From a candidate division CSSED10-310 bacterium (GTDB lineage Bacteria > CSSED10-310 > JAFGJC01): DNA of 9,722 bases. Where the stretch lies: NCBI GenBank assembly GCA_016929305.1, contig JAFGJC010000162.1:1-9722 (forward strand), in the 5' to 3' direction. This document shows, in pieces, positions 1 through 7,157 of the stretch. Within the stretch, counting starts at the first letter, position 1. The number at the start of each line of letters is the position of its first letter. A program made the position numbers and the translations under genes. Under the pieces are notes generated by a model. The model was not told the origin of the DNA, searched no databases, and saw nothing but the letters and a program-made list of their open reading frames with translations.

Positions 1-31
1 AAAAAAAAAAGCGGACTCCCCAATAATATAG
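1..31 (+). promoter_or_regulatory. Candidate slippery A-run (frameshift site) in the chelatase gene
   Basis: Ten consecutive A (1-10) lie in the linker of the ChlD-like gene. The VWA frame runs through as AAA AAA AAA AGC. The frame starting at base 2 stops at TAG 29-31, and the frame starting at base 3 stops at TAA 24-26. A ribosome arriving in frame 2 on A_AAA_AAA (4-10) could slip by -1 into the VWA frame or stop about 20 bases later. Production of two chelatase subunits from one chlD gene by programmed frameshifting is known in bacteria. The upstream frame is outside the window, so the site is inferred. A weak hairpin AGAAG/CTTCT (42-46 with 53-57) lies downstream but farther than usual for a stimulator. 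Ordinary lysine codons remain possible. Confidence 0.3.
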
Positions 32-1224
32 CGATCAGAAAAGAAGCGAATCCTTCTCAAAACGAACTCCAACTGACTATAAATACACACTCCGTTGAAA
101 AATCATATGCTCCGGCCACTTTACCTCAATACTTAAGCAATCTGTTAAAACGAATATCGATGTGGATGATGCGTAAAATCAACCCCCGGAGACGAGTGCG
201 GAATATCGCTCACGGTCTATCCAAAGAGTCAATATCTGAATCCCTTTTTGAATCAACTCAGGAGTTGTTTCAATCGACGCGAAGCAAGCTGATCGGATTG
301 TTTAAAAGATGGCGAAAGTACCAGCGTCCGGTTTATCGCCAAAGCAGGCGGCGCCATATCATATCAACTCGGTCAACCGGTCGAAATGTGAGGATTGTAT
401 CCTATGAGGCTGGCCGGAATATTCTGGCTCCGTTTGCAACCCTGCTAAAATCCGTTTTTGATGGGCATTACAGCATCAAGACCAGTAAATTTCATATCGC
501 AGATCATGATATGAAAGGCTGGGAACGTTGCGAAAAAGAGTGCTTGACACTTATTTTCGCCGTTGATATCAGCCGGTCGACATATCCTTTTAAGAGTATC
601 CTGGCAGAAATATTGAAATCACTGCGCGACTATTTCAACAAAAACAGTGATCGCATCGGCCTCATTTCCATTAAAGGCAATCAGGCTAAAGTTCTGAATC
701 ATCCGACTCGGAATCACCGGACCATTGTGAAAAATCTGGCAGACATGAAAATTGAAGGTAAAACACCGTTATCCGACGGTCTCAGAAAATCACTTGATAT
801 GGCGATTTTGGAAAAATCCCGCAATCCCGGATCAAGGAGTATAGTCATTCTTTTCAGTGACTGTTATCCCGAGCCACTGACACATGAATATGATGATGTA
901 ATGGATGAACCCTCCTATAAGGCAGCGGTAAAAACCGCATCATTATTTAGAGACAGGAAAGTAAAATTAGTAATTGTTAATCCGGGATATAATCCACAAA
1001 AAACAACCGATTTCACTCCAGGTGAACGTCTTGCCCAGAAAATGACTCAGGTGTCAGACGGGAAACTCATCGGGTTGCGAACGATAACGCATTCATTCCA
1101 GCAAAAAGAATATTTGCAACATAGCACGCGAGATTTAAGAACAATTGTCTCATGCATAGAGGAGGTGTTTACAGGATCAGGAATATTTTCAGGCCAGAGC
1201 AGGGGGACAAGATTATCCACATGA
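1..1224 (+). CDS. Magnesium/cobalt chelatase subunit D-like protein, VWA part (5' partial)
   Basis: The frame is open from base 1 to TGA 1222-1224, giving 407 visible residues; the first in-frame ATG is codon 54 (base 160). The ATG at 160 has no good ribosome site and sits inside the linker, so the gene almost certainly starts upstream, where the AAA+ domain of ChlD/BchD proteins would lie. Seen: a basic Ser/Arg-rich linker, then the pre-VWA segment usual in ChlD (around SRRRHIISTRSTGR), then a von Willebrand A domain from about visible residue 180. The MIDAS metal site is intact: DISRS (D189, S191, S193), the TPL threonine at T255 and FSD at D287. In the family, the D subunit scaffolds the I-subunit ATPase ring and couples ATP use to metal insertion by the large subunit (Mg into protoporphyrin, or Co into corrins via CobN). 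The visible part cannot tell Mg from Co. None of the neighbours in the window is a tetrapyrrole gene. Family assignment is firm; substrate is unknown. Confidence 0.85.
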   Translation, partial: KKKSGLPNNIAIRKEANPSQNELQLTINTHSVEKSYAPATLPQYLSNLLKRISMWMMRKINPRRRVRNIAHGLSKESISESLFESTQELFQSTRSKLIGLFKRWRKYQRPVYRQSRRRHIISTRSTGRNVRIVSYEAGRNILAPFATLLKSVFDGHYSIKTSKFHIADHDMKGWERCEKECLTLIFAVDISRSTYPFKSILAEILKSLRDYFNKNSDRIGLISIKGNQAKVLNHPTRNHRTIVKNLADMKIEGKTPLSDGLRKSLDMAILEKSRNPGSRSIVILFSDCYPEPLTHEYDDVMDEPSYKAAVKTASLFRDRKVKLVIVNPGYNPQKTTDFTPGERLAQKMTQVSDGKLIGLRTITHSFQQKEYLQHSTRDLRTIVSCIEEVFTGSGIFSGQSRGTRLST

Positions 1225-1349
1225 TTTCTTATGCATTTTATGTATGTGACTCTGCATCAACCGTATATTTAAGTAGCAATTTGAAGCGGTGTAATGATAT
1301 AAATCGAAAATATGATACTTATGTGATAAACGGTGTTGGCGTTCAGTAG
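1221..1349 (+). CDS. Possible small ORF, 42 codons, unknown
   Basis: An ATG at 1221 overlaps the TGA of the chelatase-type gene as ATGA, the same junction used three times in the operon downstream. The ORF ends at TAG 1347-1349, ten bases before the GT2 start. The product would start MISYAFYVCDS; it has no recognisable domain, no clear membrane helix and two cysteines (C9, C24). The segment is AT-rich, and the codons give no strong coding signal. No good ribosome site is placed for this ATG, although an AGGAGGTG occurs far upstream at 1160-1167. The same frame is open from ATG 1152, but that start lies inside the chelatase gene. It may be a leader peptide, a coupling ORF, or chance. Confidence 0.2.
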   Translation: MISYAFYVCDSASTVYLSSNLKRCNDINRKYDTYVINGVGVQ

Positions 1350-1359
1350 TGATTGATAT

Positions 1360-2385
1360 ATGAAAAAACTAGTTGTTATCATCCCTTGTTACAACGAATC
1401 TCATACCATAGCAGATGTCATTGCATCGATTCCTTCTGTTATCGAAAACATCGATACTATCGAAATCCTAGTTATCGATGATGGATCCACGGATAACACA
1501 ATGGCTCAGGCTGAACATGCCGGAGCACAAGTGATTCGCCATTCCGTTAACCAGGGGTTGGGTGCAGCATTCCTGACAGGTATTCATCAAGCCCTGCAAC
1601 GCAATGCGGATATTATCGTAAACATCGACGGTGACGGTCAGTTCAATCCGAAAAACATTCCCGAATTAATTGCACCGATTCTTAATGGATATGCAGATTT
1701 TACAACATGCACCCGATTTGCCGAACAACTTCCACCCATCGGGATGCCCAGAGTAAAAAAATACGGCAATAAATTGATGAACACATTAATCAATCATATC
1801 GTTGGCAATGCTCATTATACCGATGTTTCCTGCGGATTCAGAGCATATTCCCGTGAAACAGCATTAAAACTCAATCTTCGGAGCCGATTTACGTACACAC
1901 AGGAGAGTTTTATAGATTTGGCAGCAAAAGGAACTCGTATTTCCGAGATTGCACTACCGGTTCGCGGTGTCCGTTCGCATGGTTCCAGCCGCATGGCTTC
2001 AAATCTCTGGAGGTACAGTACCAGAGCTTTGCTGATTATCCTGCGATCCATGCGCGATTACCACCCTCTGAAATTCTTTGGATATATAGCTATCACAATT
2101 TTCTTCATTGGCGGAACAGGTTTACTCGCCGGACTGATTTTACCGGTTTTTACGATTTCATCAAAAGTGACATCGTCTGTGTTCTGGATTGGTATCGGTA
2201 TGCTGTTGCTGGGAATTATTCTGGGTTTTATTGCGTTTATGGCCGATATGATCGCGCGTGTTCGAAAAATCCAGGAGGAGTTACTCGTGTTCACAAAACG
2301 CGCTTATTATAACTCCGTTAAAAACACCACTGCCCCGGATGACGATTCCGGATCACCAAATACAGTGACTCGGGACATCGGCTAG
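1360..2385 (+). CDS. GT2 family polyprenyl-phosphate glycosyltransferase
   Basis: This is a GT-A-fold inverting glycosyltransferase of the dolichyl-phosphate mannose synthase/polyprenyl-phosphate sugar synthase type. It is expected to move a sugar from a nucleotide donor to a polyprenyl phosphate on the cytoplasmic face. Seen in order: the N-terminal strand VVIIPCYNE (5-13), donor-binding VIDDGSTD (38-45), the metal-binding DxD as DGDGQF (90-95), the acceptor-side motif DVSCGFRAY (155-163), and a conserved basic segment near 200-215. Two membrane helices follow at about 240-262 and 273-296, then a charged cytoplasmic tail. The 341-residue length fits membrane-anchored members. The ATG at 1360 is chosen because the strand motif begins five residues later; no clear Shine-Dalgarno precedes it. 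It starts an operon with four following genes, the next one only 4 bases away. The sugar cannot be read from the sequence. Confidence 0.9.
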   Translation: MKKLVVIIPCYNESHTIADVIASIPSVIENIDTIEILVIDDGSTDNTMAQAEHAGAQVIRHSVNQGLGAAFLTGIHQALQRNADIIVNIDGDGQFNPKNIPELIAPILNGYADFTTCTRFAEQLPPIGMPRVKKYGNKLMNTLINHIVGNAHYTDVSCGFRAYSRETALKLNLRSRFTYTQESFIDLAAKGTRISEIALPVRGVRSHGSSRMASNLWRYSTRALLIILRSMRDYHPLKFFGYIAITIFFIGGTGLLAGLILPVFTISSKVTSSVFWIGIGMLLLGIILGFIAFMADMIARVRKIQEELLVFTKRAYYNSVKNTTAPDDDSGSPNTVTRDIG

Positions 2386-2389
2386 CACT

Positions 2390-3478
2390 ATGCGTATCCT
2401 ATTTGAAATAACCCATCCCAAACACGCTCTGATGTTCAAAAATGCAATTCTGGAACTTGGGAACAGAGGATATGAAATATTGATCACAGCCAGAGAAAAA
2501 GACATAACCTGTGATCTTTTGGATTCCTGGAATCTTCCGTACCATTTGATCAGTAAAAAATCCGGGGCTGATCTGATACGGATGTGTGTCGAATTGGGCA
2601 TCAGGGATATTCGGATGTACCGATTAGCAAGGCATTTTCAACCGGATGTGTTTGTTGGCAGAGTTGGACCCTCTGCAGCGCATATCGGATATATCACGCG
2701 AAAACCAGTTGTTGTCTTTGATGATATGGAATCTGCAACGCTTCAGCAGTGGATAAGCTACCCGTTTGCAAGCCACATTTGTACTTCAAAGCATTATGAA
2801 AAGGACTGGGGATCCAAACATGTCCGCTATAACAGCTTTGACGAACTTGCATATTTACACCCAAATGTATTCCAACCTGACCATAACATTATCAAATCAT
2901 ATGGACTGGAACCGTATTCCTACAGCATTGTTCGATATGTATCCTGGGAAGCGGCTCATGATAGAAACCATAGCGGATTCAATCGGGAGCAACGTCATCA
3001 AGTTATTGAACTGCTTAACAAAACCGGACCGGTATTTGTTTCCTTTGAAGGAAATTTACCCGCTGATCTTCAGCAATTCAATCTTCCCTGCACACCGGAT
3101 CAGTTTCACCATTTTCTTGCGTTTGCCAATATAACCGTCGGTGAAAGTCCAACGGTTGCCGCTGAATCGGCTATGTTAGGTGTTCCAGCTGTTCTGTTCA
3201 GTTCCCTGACCTTTGGATCTATCAATAAACTCGCCTATCACTACCATATTGTGTATAACCCGCCGGAATTTATTGAAGTTCCTCCACTTATCGAAAAAAT
3301 CACCACCGCATCAAGAACCCGTAAACAATGGATGGATACACAGAATCAAATCCTTTTGGAGTCTGTAGATCTATCTCAATGGATCGTTAACTTTATTGGA
3401 TCGTTGTGTCAAACCATTCATGAGAACCCTGGTGATTCATATTCAAACCCGGGTCGCTTTAATTCAACTGAAAAATGA
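2390..3478 (+). CDS. DUF354 family protein, GT-B/epimerase-like fold
   Basis: The 362 residues begin MRILFEITHPKHALMFKN, the usual opening of the DUF354 family (COG1817). That family has a two-domain Rossmann fold related to MurG and UDP-GlcNAc 2-epimerase. ILITARE (30-36) is the second typical strand. In the C-terminal half, VGESPTVAAESAMLGVPAV (250-268) matches the nucleotide-sugar binding segment of the GT-B superfamily, with the family's SPT and AxxxxLGxPA pattern. There is no signal peptide or membrane helix, so it should be cytoplasmic. The family is linked to surface polysaccharide loci but its reaction is not settled; glycosyltransferase or sugar-nucleotide epimerase are the main options. 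It starts 4 bases after the GT2 stop, and its TGA overlaps the next ATG (ATGA, 3475-3478), so its translation is probably coupled to both. Family call is solid; activity is open. Confidence 0.85.
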   Translation: MRILFEITHPKHALMFKNAILELGNRGYEILITAREKDITCDLLDSWNLPYHLISKKSGADLIRMCVELGIRDIRMYRLARHFQPDVFVGRVGPSAAHIGYITRKPVVVFDDMESATLQQWISYPFASHICTSKHYEKDWGSKHVRYNSFDELAYLHPNVFQPDHNIIKSYGLEPYSYSIVRYVSWEAAHDRNHSGFNREQRHQVIELLNKTGPVFVSFEGNLPADLQQFNLPCTPDQFHHFLAFANITVGESPTVAAESAMLGVPAVLFSSLTFGSINKLAYHYHIVYNPPEFIEVPPLIEKITTASRTRKQWMDTQNQILLESVDLSQWIVNFIGSLCQTIHENPGDSYSNPGRFNSTEK

Positions 3479-4269
3479 ATCGATCTGAAGCAAATGCAAA
3501 TCGTCGAACAACCTTTAGACGGATATGTTGGGCAATTGGGTTGACGGTAGTGATGTCGCTGTTATGGTTCTGCTCACACCGTGGCAGTCGCATGCATATT
3601 CGTATCGATGTAACACCGGGCGAATACACCTTTTATGTTGATGGACAAAGAATATATCACGAGGACATTCCAGATTTGAACGGCGGAAAAATCGGACTGG
3701 GTTTCAATACATTTTACAAACCGAATCTACGATTGCGCGATCCGTCATGGGATAATATTCAGGTGACTGATATGGAAACTGGTTCGGTACTGTTTTCTGA
3801 AGATTTCAGCAATGATCTCAGTCAATGGAACATCGAAGAAGGATCACCCTATATCAATAAATGGGAAGAGTGTGCCTGTAGTACCAATCTGTTTATGACG
3901 GCGGGAAATGACAGTTGGTCGGACTATCGTATTGAAGCTGATTTATACAATAGCATCGAATCGACGCTTGCATTTGGAATCGTTGCTGACACATTCAAAG
4001 GCCTGCTGAAGATTCGCAACTGGCGTGAAGCATCAGCAGCCATCTCATATCACGTCGATGACCGCATGACATACCAGCGAATAAGACCTGTTGTTGAACG
4101 ACCGATTGAAAACCTCAAAGTCATCGCTGTACATTTCTGTATTAGCTATTTCCTCGGCATCGGTATTGTTATCGCTTTTGTGATTATCTATTTTCTTTTT
4201 GCAGGTCTGGCTATTATCTGCACGATATCAAAAGCATCTCTGCGGAAAGCGAATCCAAGTGCACCATGA
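3475..4269 (+). CDS. Membrane-anchored protein with lectin-like (concanavalin A/LamG-type) domain
   Basis: Not a gene I can name. The product has 264 residues: a basic N-terminus, a membrane helix at about 16-34, a region outside the membrane at about 40-210, and a long hydrophobic stretch at about 217-252 with a basic tail. Both ends are probably cytoplasmic. The outer part looks like pieces of a beta-sandwich sugar-binding fold. Residues 49-97 hold the typical closing strands (YTFYVDGQRIY, GGKIGLGF, WDNIQV). Residues 105-170 then hold the typical opening strands (VLFSEDFSNDLSQW, YRIEADLYN). The two halves are thus in reversed order compared with the normal domain. Cysteines C133 and C135 lie in an ECAC motif. 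The gene overlaps both neighbours as ATGA, which places it in the glycosyltransferase operon. Binding of a glycan or glycolipid intermediate is an inference from fold and context. Confidence 0.75.
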   Translation: MNRSEANANRRTTFRRICWAIGLTVVMSLLWFCSHRGSRMHIRIDVTPGEYTFYVDGQRIYHEDIPDLNGGKIGLGFNTFYKPNLRLRDPSWDNIQVTDMETGSVLFSEDFSNDLSQWNIEEGSPYINKWEECACSTNLFMTAGNDSWSDYRIEADLYNSIESTLAFGIVADTFKGLLKIRNWREASAAISYHVDDRMTYQRIRPVVERPIENLKVIAVHFCISYFLGIGIVIAFVIIYFLFAGLAIICTISKASLRKANPSAP

Positions 4270-5915
4270 AACACTTGGATATTAAGTCACGCTTCAATCT
4301 TTTTGCTACTGTTTTGATTGTGACATCGATGTGCACTGCATGTCTTATATTTTCAATATCCATCAACAACCATTATCTTAAACGCATACCTCATGTTCAG
4401 GACAGTGTAAATTATCTCTTTCAAGCTTCACTTTTCGCTCAAGGAAAACTTTATGAAAAATCCAGCGAACTGACACCATTTTTTGCCGTTGAACTTCTAA
4501 GATACAAACACGGAAAAATGCATTCTCATGCACCATTTTTTTATCCATTTGTTCTCATGTTCGGTGTTTTAGCCGGCAAACCATGGATTGTAAATCCAAT
4601 TGTAGCTTCAATGACACTTCTGCTTGTTTATATAACGGGTGTCAGGCATTACAATAAACTGGTCGGGATCCTTGCCGCAATTCTGATGTTATTTTCTCCG
4701 TTTTTTCTGATTATGTCGGCTACCTTTATGTCACATGCCGTCGGGTGTTTTCTATCCATATCAATCCTGTTGTTTCTGCTGGAATACACAACCTTTGGAA
4801 AAATGAAACATGCATTAATACTGGCAGCGTTGTGCGGTCTGCTGTTTAATACCCGCCCTCTTACAGGAGTCATGATGGTGCTGGGATCAGCTATCTGTAT
4901 GCTTTTCCCCGATAAATCAGCGCGCCGGAAAAAATATCGAGATATCATGATTGTTCTGGCAATATTTTTGGTATTTTTTCTTCTGTTTATTCTTTATCAG
5001 GGAGTATTTAGTGGTCAATTTCTGATCTTTACTTTTGGATCTGATCATACCACTAAGATGGGATCAAGTGGCGAATCCGGCGGATATGAAATCATTGCGC
5101 TTTTCCAAAAATTTGGATTGCTGCAGAAAGGCTGGCAAACACTACCCTATGGCATTGCTTCCGTCAAGGATCAAATCGGCTTATATTTCACATATGTTTT
5201 GAATTGGCCCAAATGGATGAATTTTGCTTTCTTTTTCATTCCTTTCATCCTACTTCGCCGAACGCGAAACGACATGATACCGTTTGTTTTATTTGTAATG
5301 GTTATCTTAGGTTATACGTTATATTACAAACCCGCGATTATGTATGGTCCCAGATATCTCTACGAAACAATCCCTTTCTTTATAATTCTCACTGCCAGAG
5401 GAATCGACAGACTCAGTGGTTTTATAAGGAGTTTATCACTCACCCGATTATTCCGGAAAAGTTCTGGCATGGGTATTGCCAGCTGGCTGACACGCGCCAT
5501 ATTATTTGGTTTTGTATTTCTCATGATATACAGAAATGTTGATCAGTTCTTTATCAGGCAAATCTGTGACAGAAAGACAATGGGACATGTTTATGGAATG
5601 CCGGGTTGCCTTGCGGAGTTAAAGGATTTCAACAATATAAAACCAGTGATCAGTGATACAGTTAACGCCAAGGGCATAACGAATGCTTTGGTTTTTGTGC
5701 ATCCCGAATTCGAGCATCTGCGCTGGCATGCGCTTGGTTCCGTCAGCTACCTAAACCGTATGGATTTTCAGACTGATGTCATATATGCCAATGATCTGGG
5801 TGATGAAAAAAATCGGGAACTTATCAAGCAATTTCCGGGTCGGCATGTATTCATCGCCGGATATCCCAGCGGCAATTTAACTGAATTATCACGGGAAGGT
5901 AAAAAACTCGAATGA
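4266..5915 (+). CDS. GT39/ArnT-like multi-pass membrane glycosyltransferase
   Basis: A 549-residue GT-C transferase-like protein. These enzymes take a sugar from a polyprenyl-phosphate carrier and transfer it to a protein or lipid on the outer face of the inner membrane. Seen: a first helix at about 11-33, then the first outer loop VQDSVNYLFQASLFAQGKLY (44-63) carrying the catalytic-region acidic residue D46. Then come SHAPFFYPF (87-95), PWIVNP (106-111), SPFFLIMSATFMSH (144-157), NTRPLTG (195-201) and MYGPRYLYE (359-367), all usual for this subfamily. There are about nine to eleven helices. A soluble C-terminal part of about 120 residues follows (LVFV at 475-478, NDLGDEKN 509-516, FPGRHVF 523-529). 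The usual DE pair is D-S here. The start overlaps the previous stop as ATGA, and the stop overlaps the next ATG. Pairing with the upstream GT2 enzyme, the expected maker of its donor, supports the role. Confidence 0.85.
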   Translation: MKHLDIKSRFNLFATVLIVTSMCTACLIFSISINNHYLKRIPHVQDSVNYLFQASLFAQGKLYEKSSELTPFFAVELLRYKHGKMHSHAPFFYPFVLMFGVLAGKPWIVNPIVASMTLLLVYITGVRHYNKLVGILAAILMLFSPFFLIMSATFMSHAVGCFLSISILLFLLEYTTFGKMKHALILAALCGLLFNTRPLTGVMMVLGSAICMLFPDKSARRKKYRDIMIVLAIFLVFFLLFILYQGVFSGQFLIFTFGSDHTTKMGSSGESGGYEIIALFQKFGLLQKGWQTLPYGIASVKDQIGLYFTYVLNWPKWMNFAFFFIPFILLRRTRNDMIPFVLFVMVILGYTLYYKPAIMYGPRYLYETIPFFIILTARGIDRLSGFIRSLSLTRLFRKSSGMGIASWLTRAILFGFVFLMIYRNVDQFFIRQICDRKTMGHVYGMPGCLAELKDFNNIKPVISDTVNAKGITNALVFVHPEFEHLRWHALGSVSYLNRMDFQTDVIYANDLGDEKNRELIKQFPGRHVFIAGYPSGNLTELSREGKKLE

Positions 5916-6970
5916 AATTCATATACTGTGCCTTGATTTTCTTATTCACCCTGACAGACTCAGGAAATGCCGTTGAGAATAAACCCGTCACAGCAGAATC
6001 CATTATTTTAAGATACATCGATGCCACTGGAGGACTCGATGCCATAAAATCGCTTAAAACCGTCGATATGGATGTCCAAATGGAAAACCATGATTACCAA
6101 TATCATCAATCTCTGCACGTGGACGGCCGATTCCGAGTAGAAAAAAATGATAGAATTCAGGGCTTTGACGGAAAGGAATATTGGGAATTTTTTCACGGTC
6201 TTGCTGGAAAGATGCCAGTAGATCATGTAAATGAAGTGAAAGATTTAACATTTCAAAATATTCTATTCAGTAATATTTTTGATAAGGACTGGAATCCGCG
6301 AGATATGAAATACCTGGGCATGAAAGAACAATTCGATGTTCAGCATTATCTTTTAGGATCCAATCCTACCGAACAAATGGAAATAGTTTATTATTTTAAT
6401 GTAATAACCGGCTTTCTTGATAAAGCAGTGTTTACATCAAAAAATTCTGAAGGAGATGAACTGACGACAATTTTTAGATATAGCCATTATCAAGAGATTG
6501 ATAATTTAAAACTTCTGACGCATGCGGAGGGAACCTGCATAACTACCGGAGAATTAGTTCAACCGGCTGTTAATTATAAACATATAAAACTGAATCAAAT
6601 AAAAGCACAAAATGTCTTTGAAAAACCTGAAAGTACCATAACATCCACCCAAATCGAAGGAACAACGATATCTGCCAAAGTTATATTCATCGATAAAAAT
6701 GGTAACCTGGTTACAAATATCACTCGAGAAGTACTCCAAAAACTGGGATTGACAACAGGTGGTCGATTAAAACTCAAAATAAATGGTCAGGAGTTTGTAC
6801 ACGTTTTCTACGATTCGCTTTCAGATACGCTTGAAATAAATGAAGGTGATTTGCTGGCCACCTTTAACGGCACACCAGCGTTATGGTTCATAAGTGCATA
6901 TATGGGAATGACATCCATTCTAAGTATTGATCAAAATGATGCCGTAATTGTGGATGTGATAAAAAATTGA
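5912..6970 (+). CDS. Secreted lipoprotein-sorting-like protein with SAM hydroxide adenosyltransferase C-like domain
   Basis: The 352 residues start with a signal peptide (hydrophobic 4-14, likely cleaved near NAVE, 19-22, with no lipobox cysteine). Residues 27-235 resemble the LolA/RseB-type open beta-barrel: an opening helix ILRYIDATGGLDAIKSLKT (32-50), then alternating strands with FDGKEYWEF (85-93). Residues 256-350 match another family. VIFIDKNGNLVTNI (257-270) is close to the VxYxDxFGNLxTNI signature of the C-terminal domain of SAM hydroxide adenosyltransferase (DUF62/fluorinase family). It is followed by a strand-rich part with EGDLLATFNG (311-320) and a closing VIVDVI (345-350), in the same order as in that domain. 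The N-terminal SAM-binding domain of that family is absent, so catalysis is doubtful. It is last in the operon, with an ATGA overlap; GGAAGG lies 12 bases before the ATG. A periplasmic role in glycolipid or lipoprotein handling is inferred from context only. Confidence 0.75.
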   Translation: MKFIYCALIFLFTLTDSGNAVENKPVTAESIILRYIDATGGLDAIKSLKTVDMDVQMENHDYQYHQSLHVDGRFRVEKNDRIQGFDGKEYWEFFHGLAGKMPVDHVNEVKDLTFQNILFSNIFDKDWNPRDMKYLGMKEQFDVQHYLLGSNPTEQMEIVYYFNVITGFLDKAVFTSKNSEGDELTTIFRYSHYQEIDNLKLLTHAEGTCITTGELVQPAVNYKHIKLNQIKAQNVFEKPESTITSTQIEGTTISAKVIFIDKNGNLVTNITREVLQKLGLTTGGRLKLKINGQEFVHVFYDSLSDTLEINEGDLLATFNGTPALWFISAYMGMTSILSIDQNDAVIVDVIKN

Positions 6971-7157
6971 AAACCTTTATCCGATCGACTTCCATTTATA
7001 TAACTCCGTTCTCTTCATCTCGTTGATGATTGCTAATCGAAAACATATCAGATACTGACAAATATCTACGTTTGATACTTGGAGAACGCATCAAATCCGA
7101 GTAAACTAAAGCAATGGATTGCCGCAAGGATTTATTCATTAATCAGGATAGCACCCA
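6971..7157 (+). promoter_or_regulatory. Intergenic spacer, probable promoter region of the GGDEF gene
   Basis: 187 bases lie between the operon's last stop and the GGDEF gene, the longest gene-free stretch here. They hold two small inverted repeats: TCATC/GATGA (7015-7019 with 7025-7029) and TTTGAT/ATCAAA (7071-7076 with 7090-7095). Neither has a following T-run, so no intrinsic terminator is called. A -35-like TTGATA (7072-7077) has no -10 at proper spacing. AGGA at 7145-7148 is the ribosome site of the next gene, nine bases before its ATG. Promoter location is an inference from the gap. Confidence 0.3.

Noticed and set aside
1160..1167. Perfect Shine-Dalgarno-like AGGAGGTG near the end of the chelatase-type gene
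   Set aside because: No ATG, GTG or TTG follows at 5-12 bases. It encodes Glu-Glu-Val in the VWA frame and is probably coincidence.
1311..1316. TATGAT as a -10 promoter box before the GT2 gene
   Set aside because: The only -35-like hexamer, TTGAAG (1281-1286), is 24 bases away, too far, and the region is AT-rich enough for chance matches.
1152..1349. 65-codon plus-strand frame starting inside the chelatase-type gene
   Set aside because: Its first third overlaps a well-supported coding frame. Only the shorter version from ATG 1221 is worth keeping, at low confidence.
2766..3134. 122-codon plus-strand frame inside the DUF354 gene
   Set aside because: It is fully embedded in a gene with clear family motifs; no ribosome site and no domain of its own.
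4649..4948. 99-codon minus-strand frame inside the GT39-like gene
   Set aside because: It is antisense to conserved membrane-transferase motifs and has no recognisable domain.
5204..5542. 112-codon plus-strand frame overlapping the GT39-like gene
   Set aside because: It lies wholly within the well-supported transferase frame, and its composition is odd for a protein (many Cys, His and Phe with no pattern).
7015..7029. Hairpin TCATC/GATGA after the operon as a possible terminator
   Set aside because: The stem is only five AT-rich pairs and no T-run follows; not enough for an intrinsic terminator.
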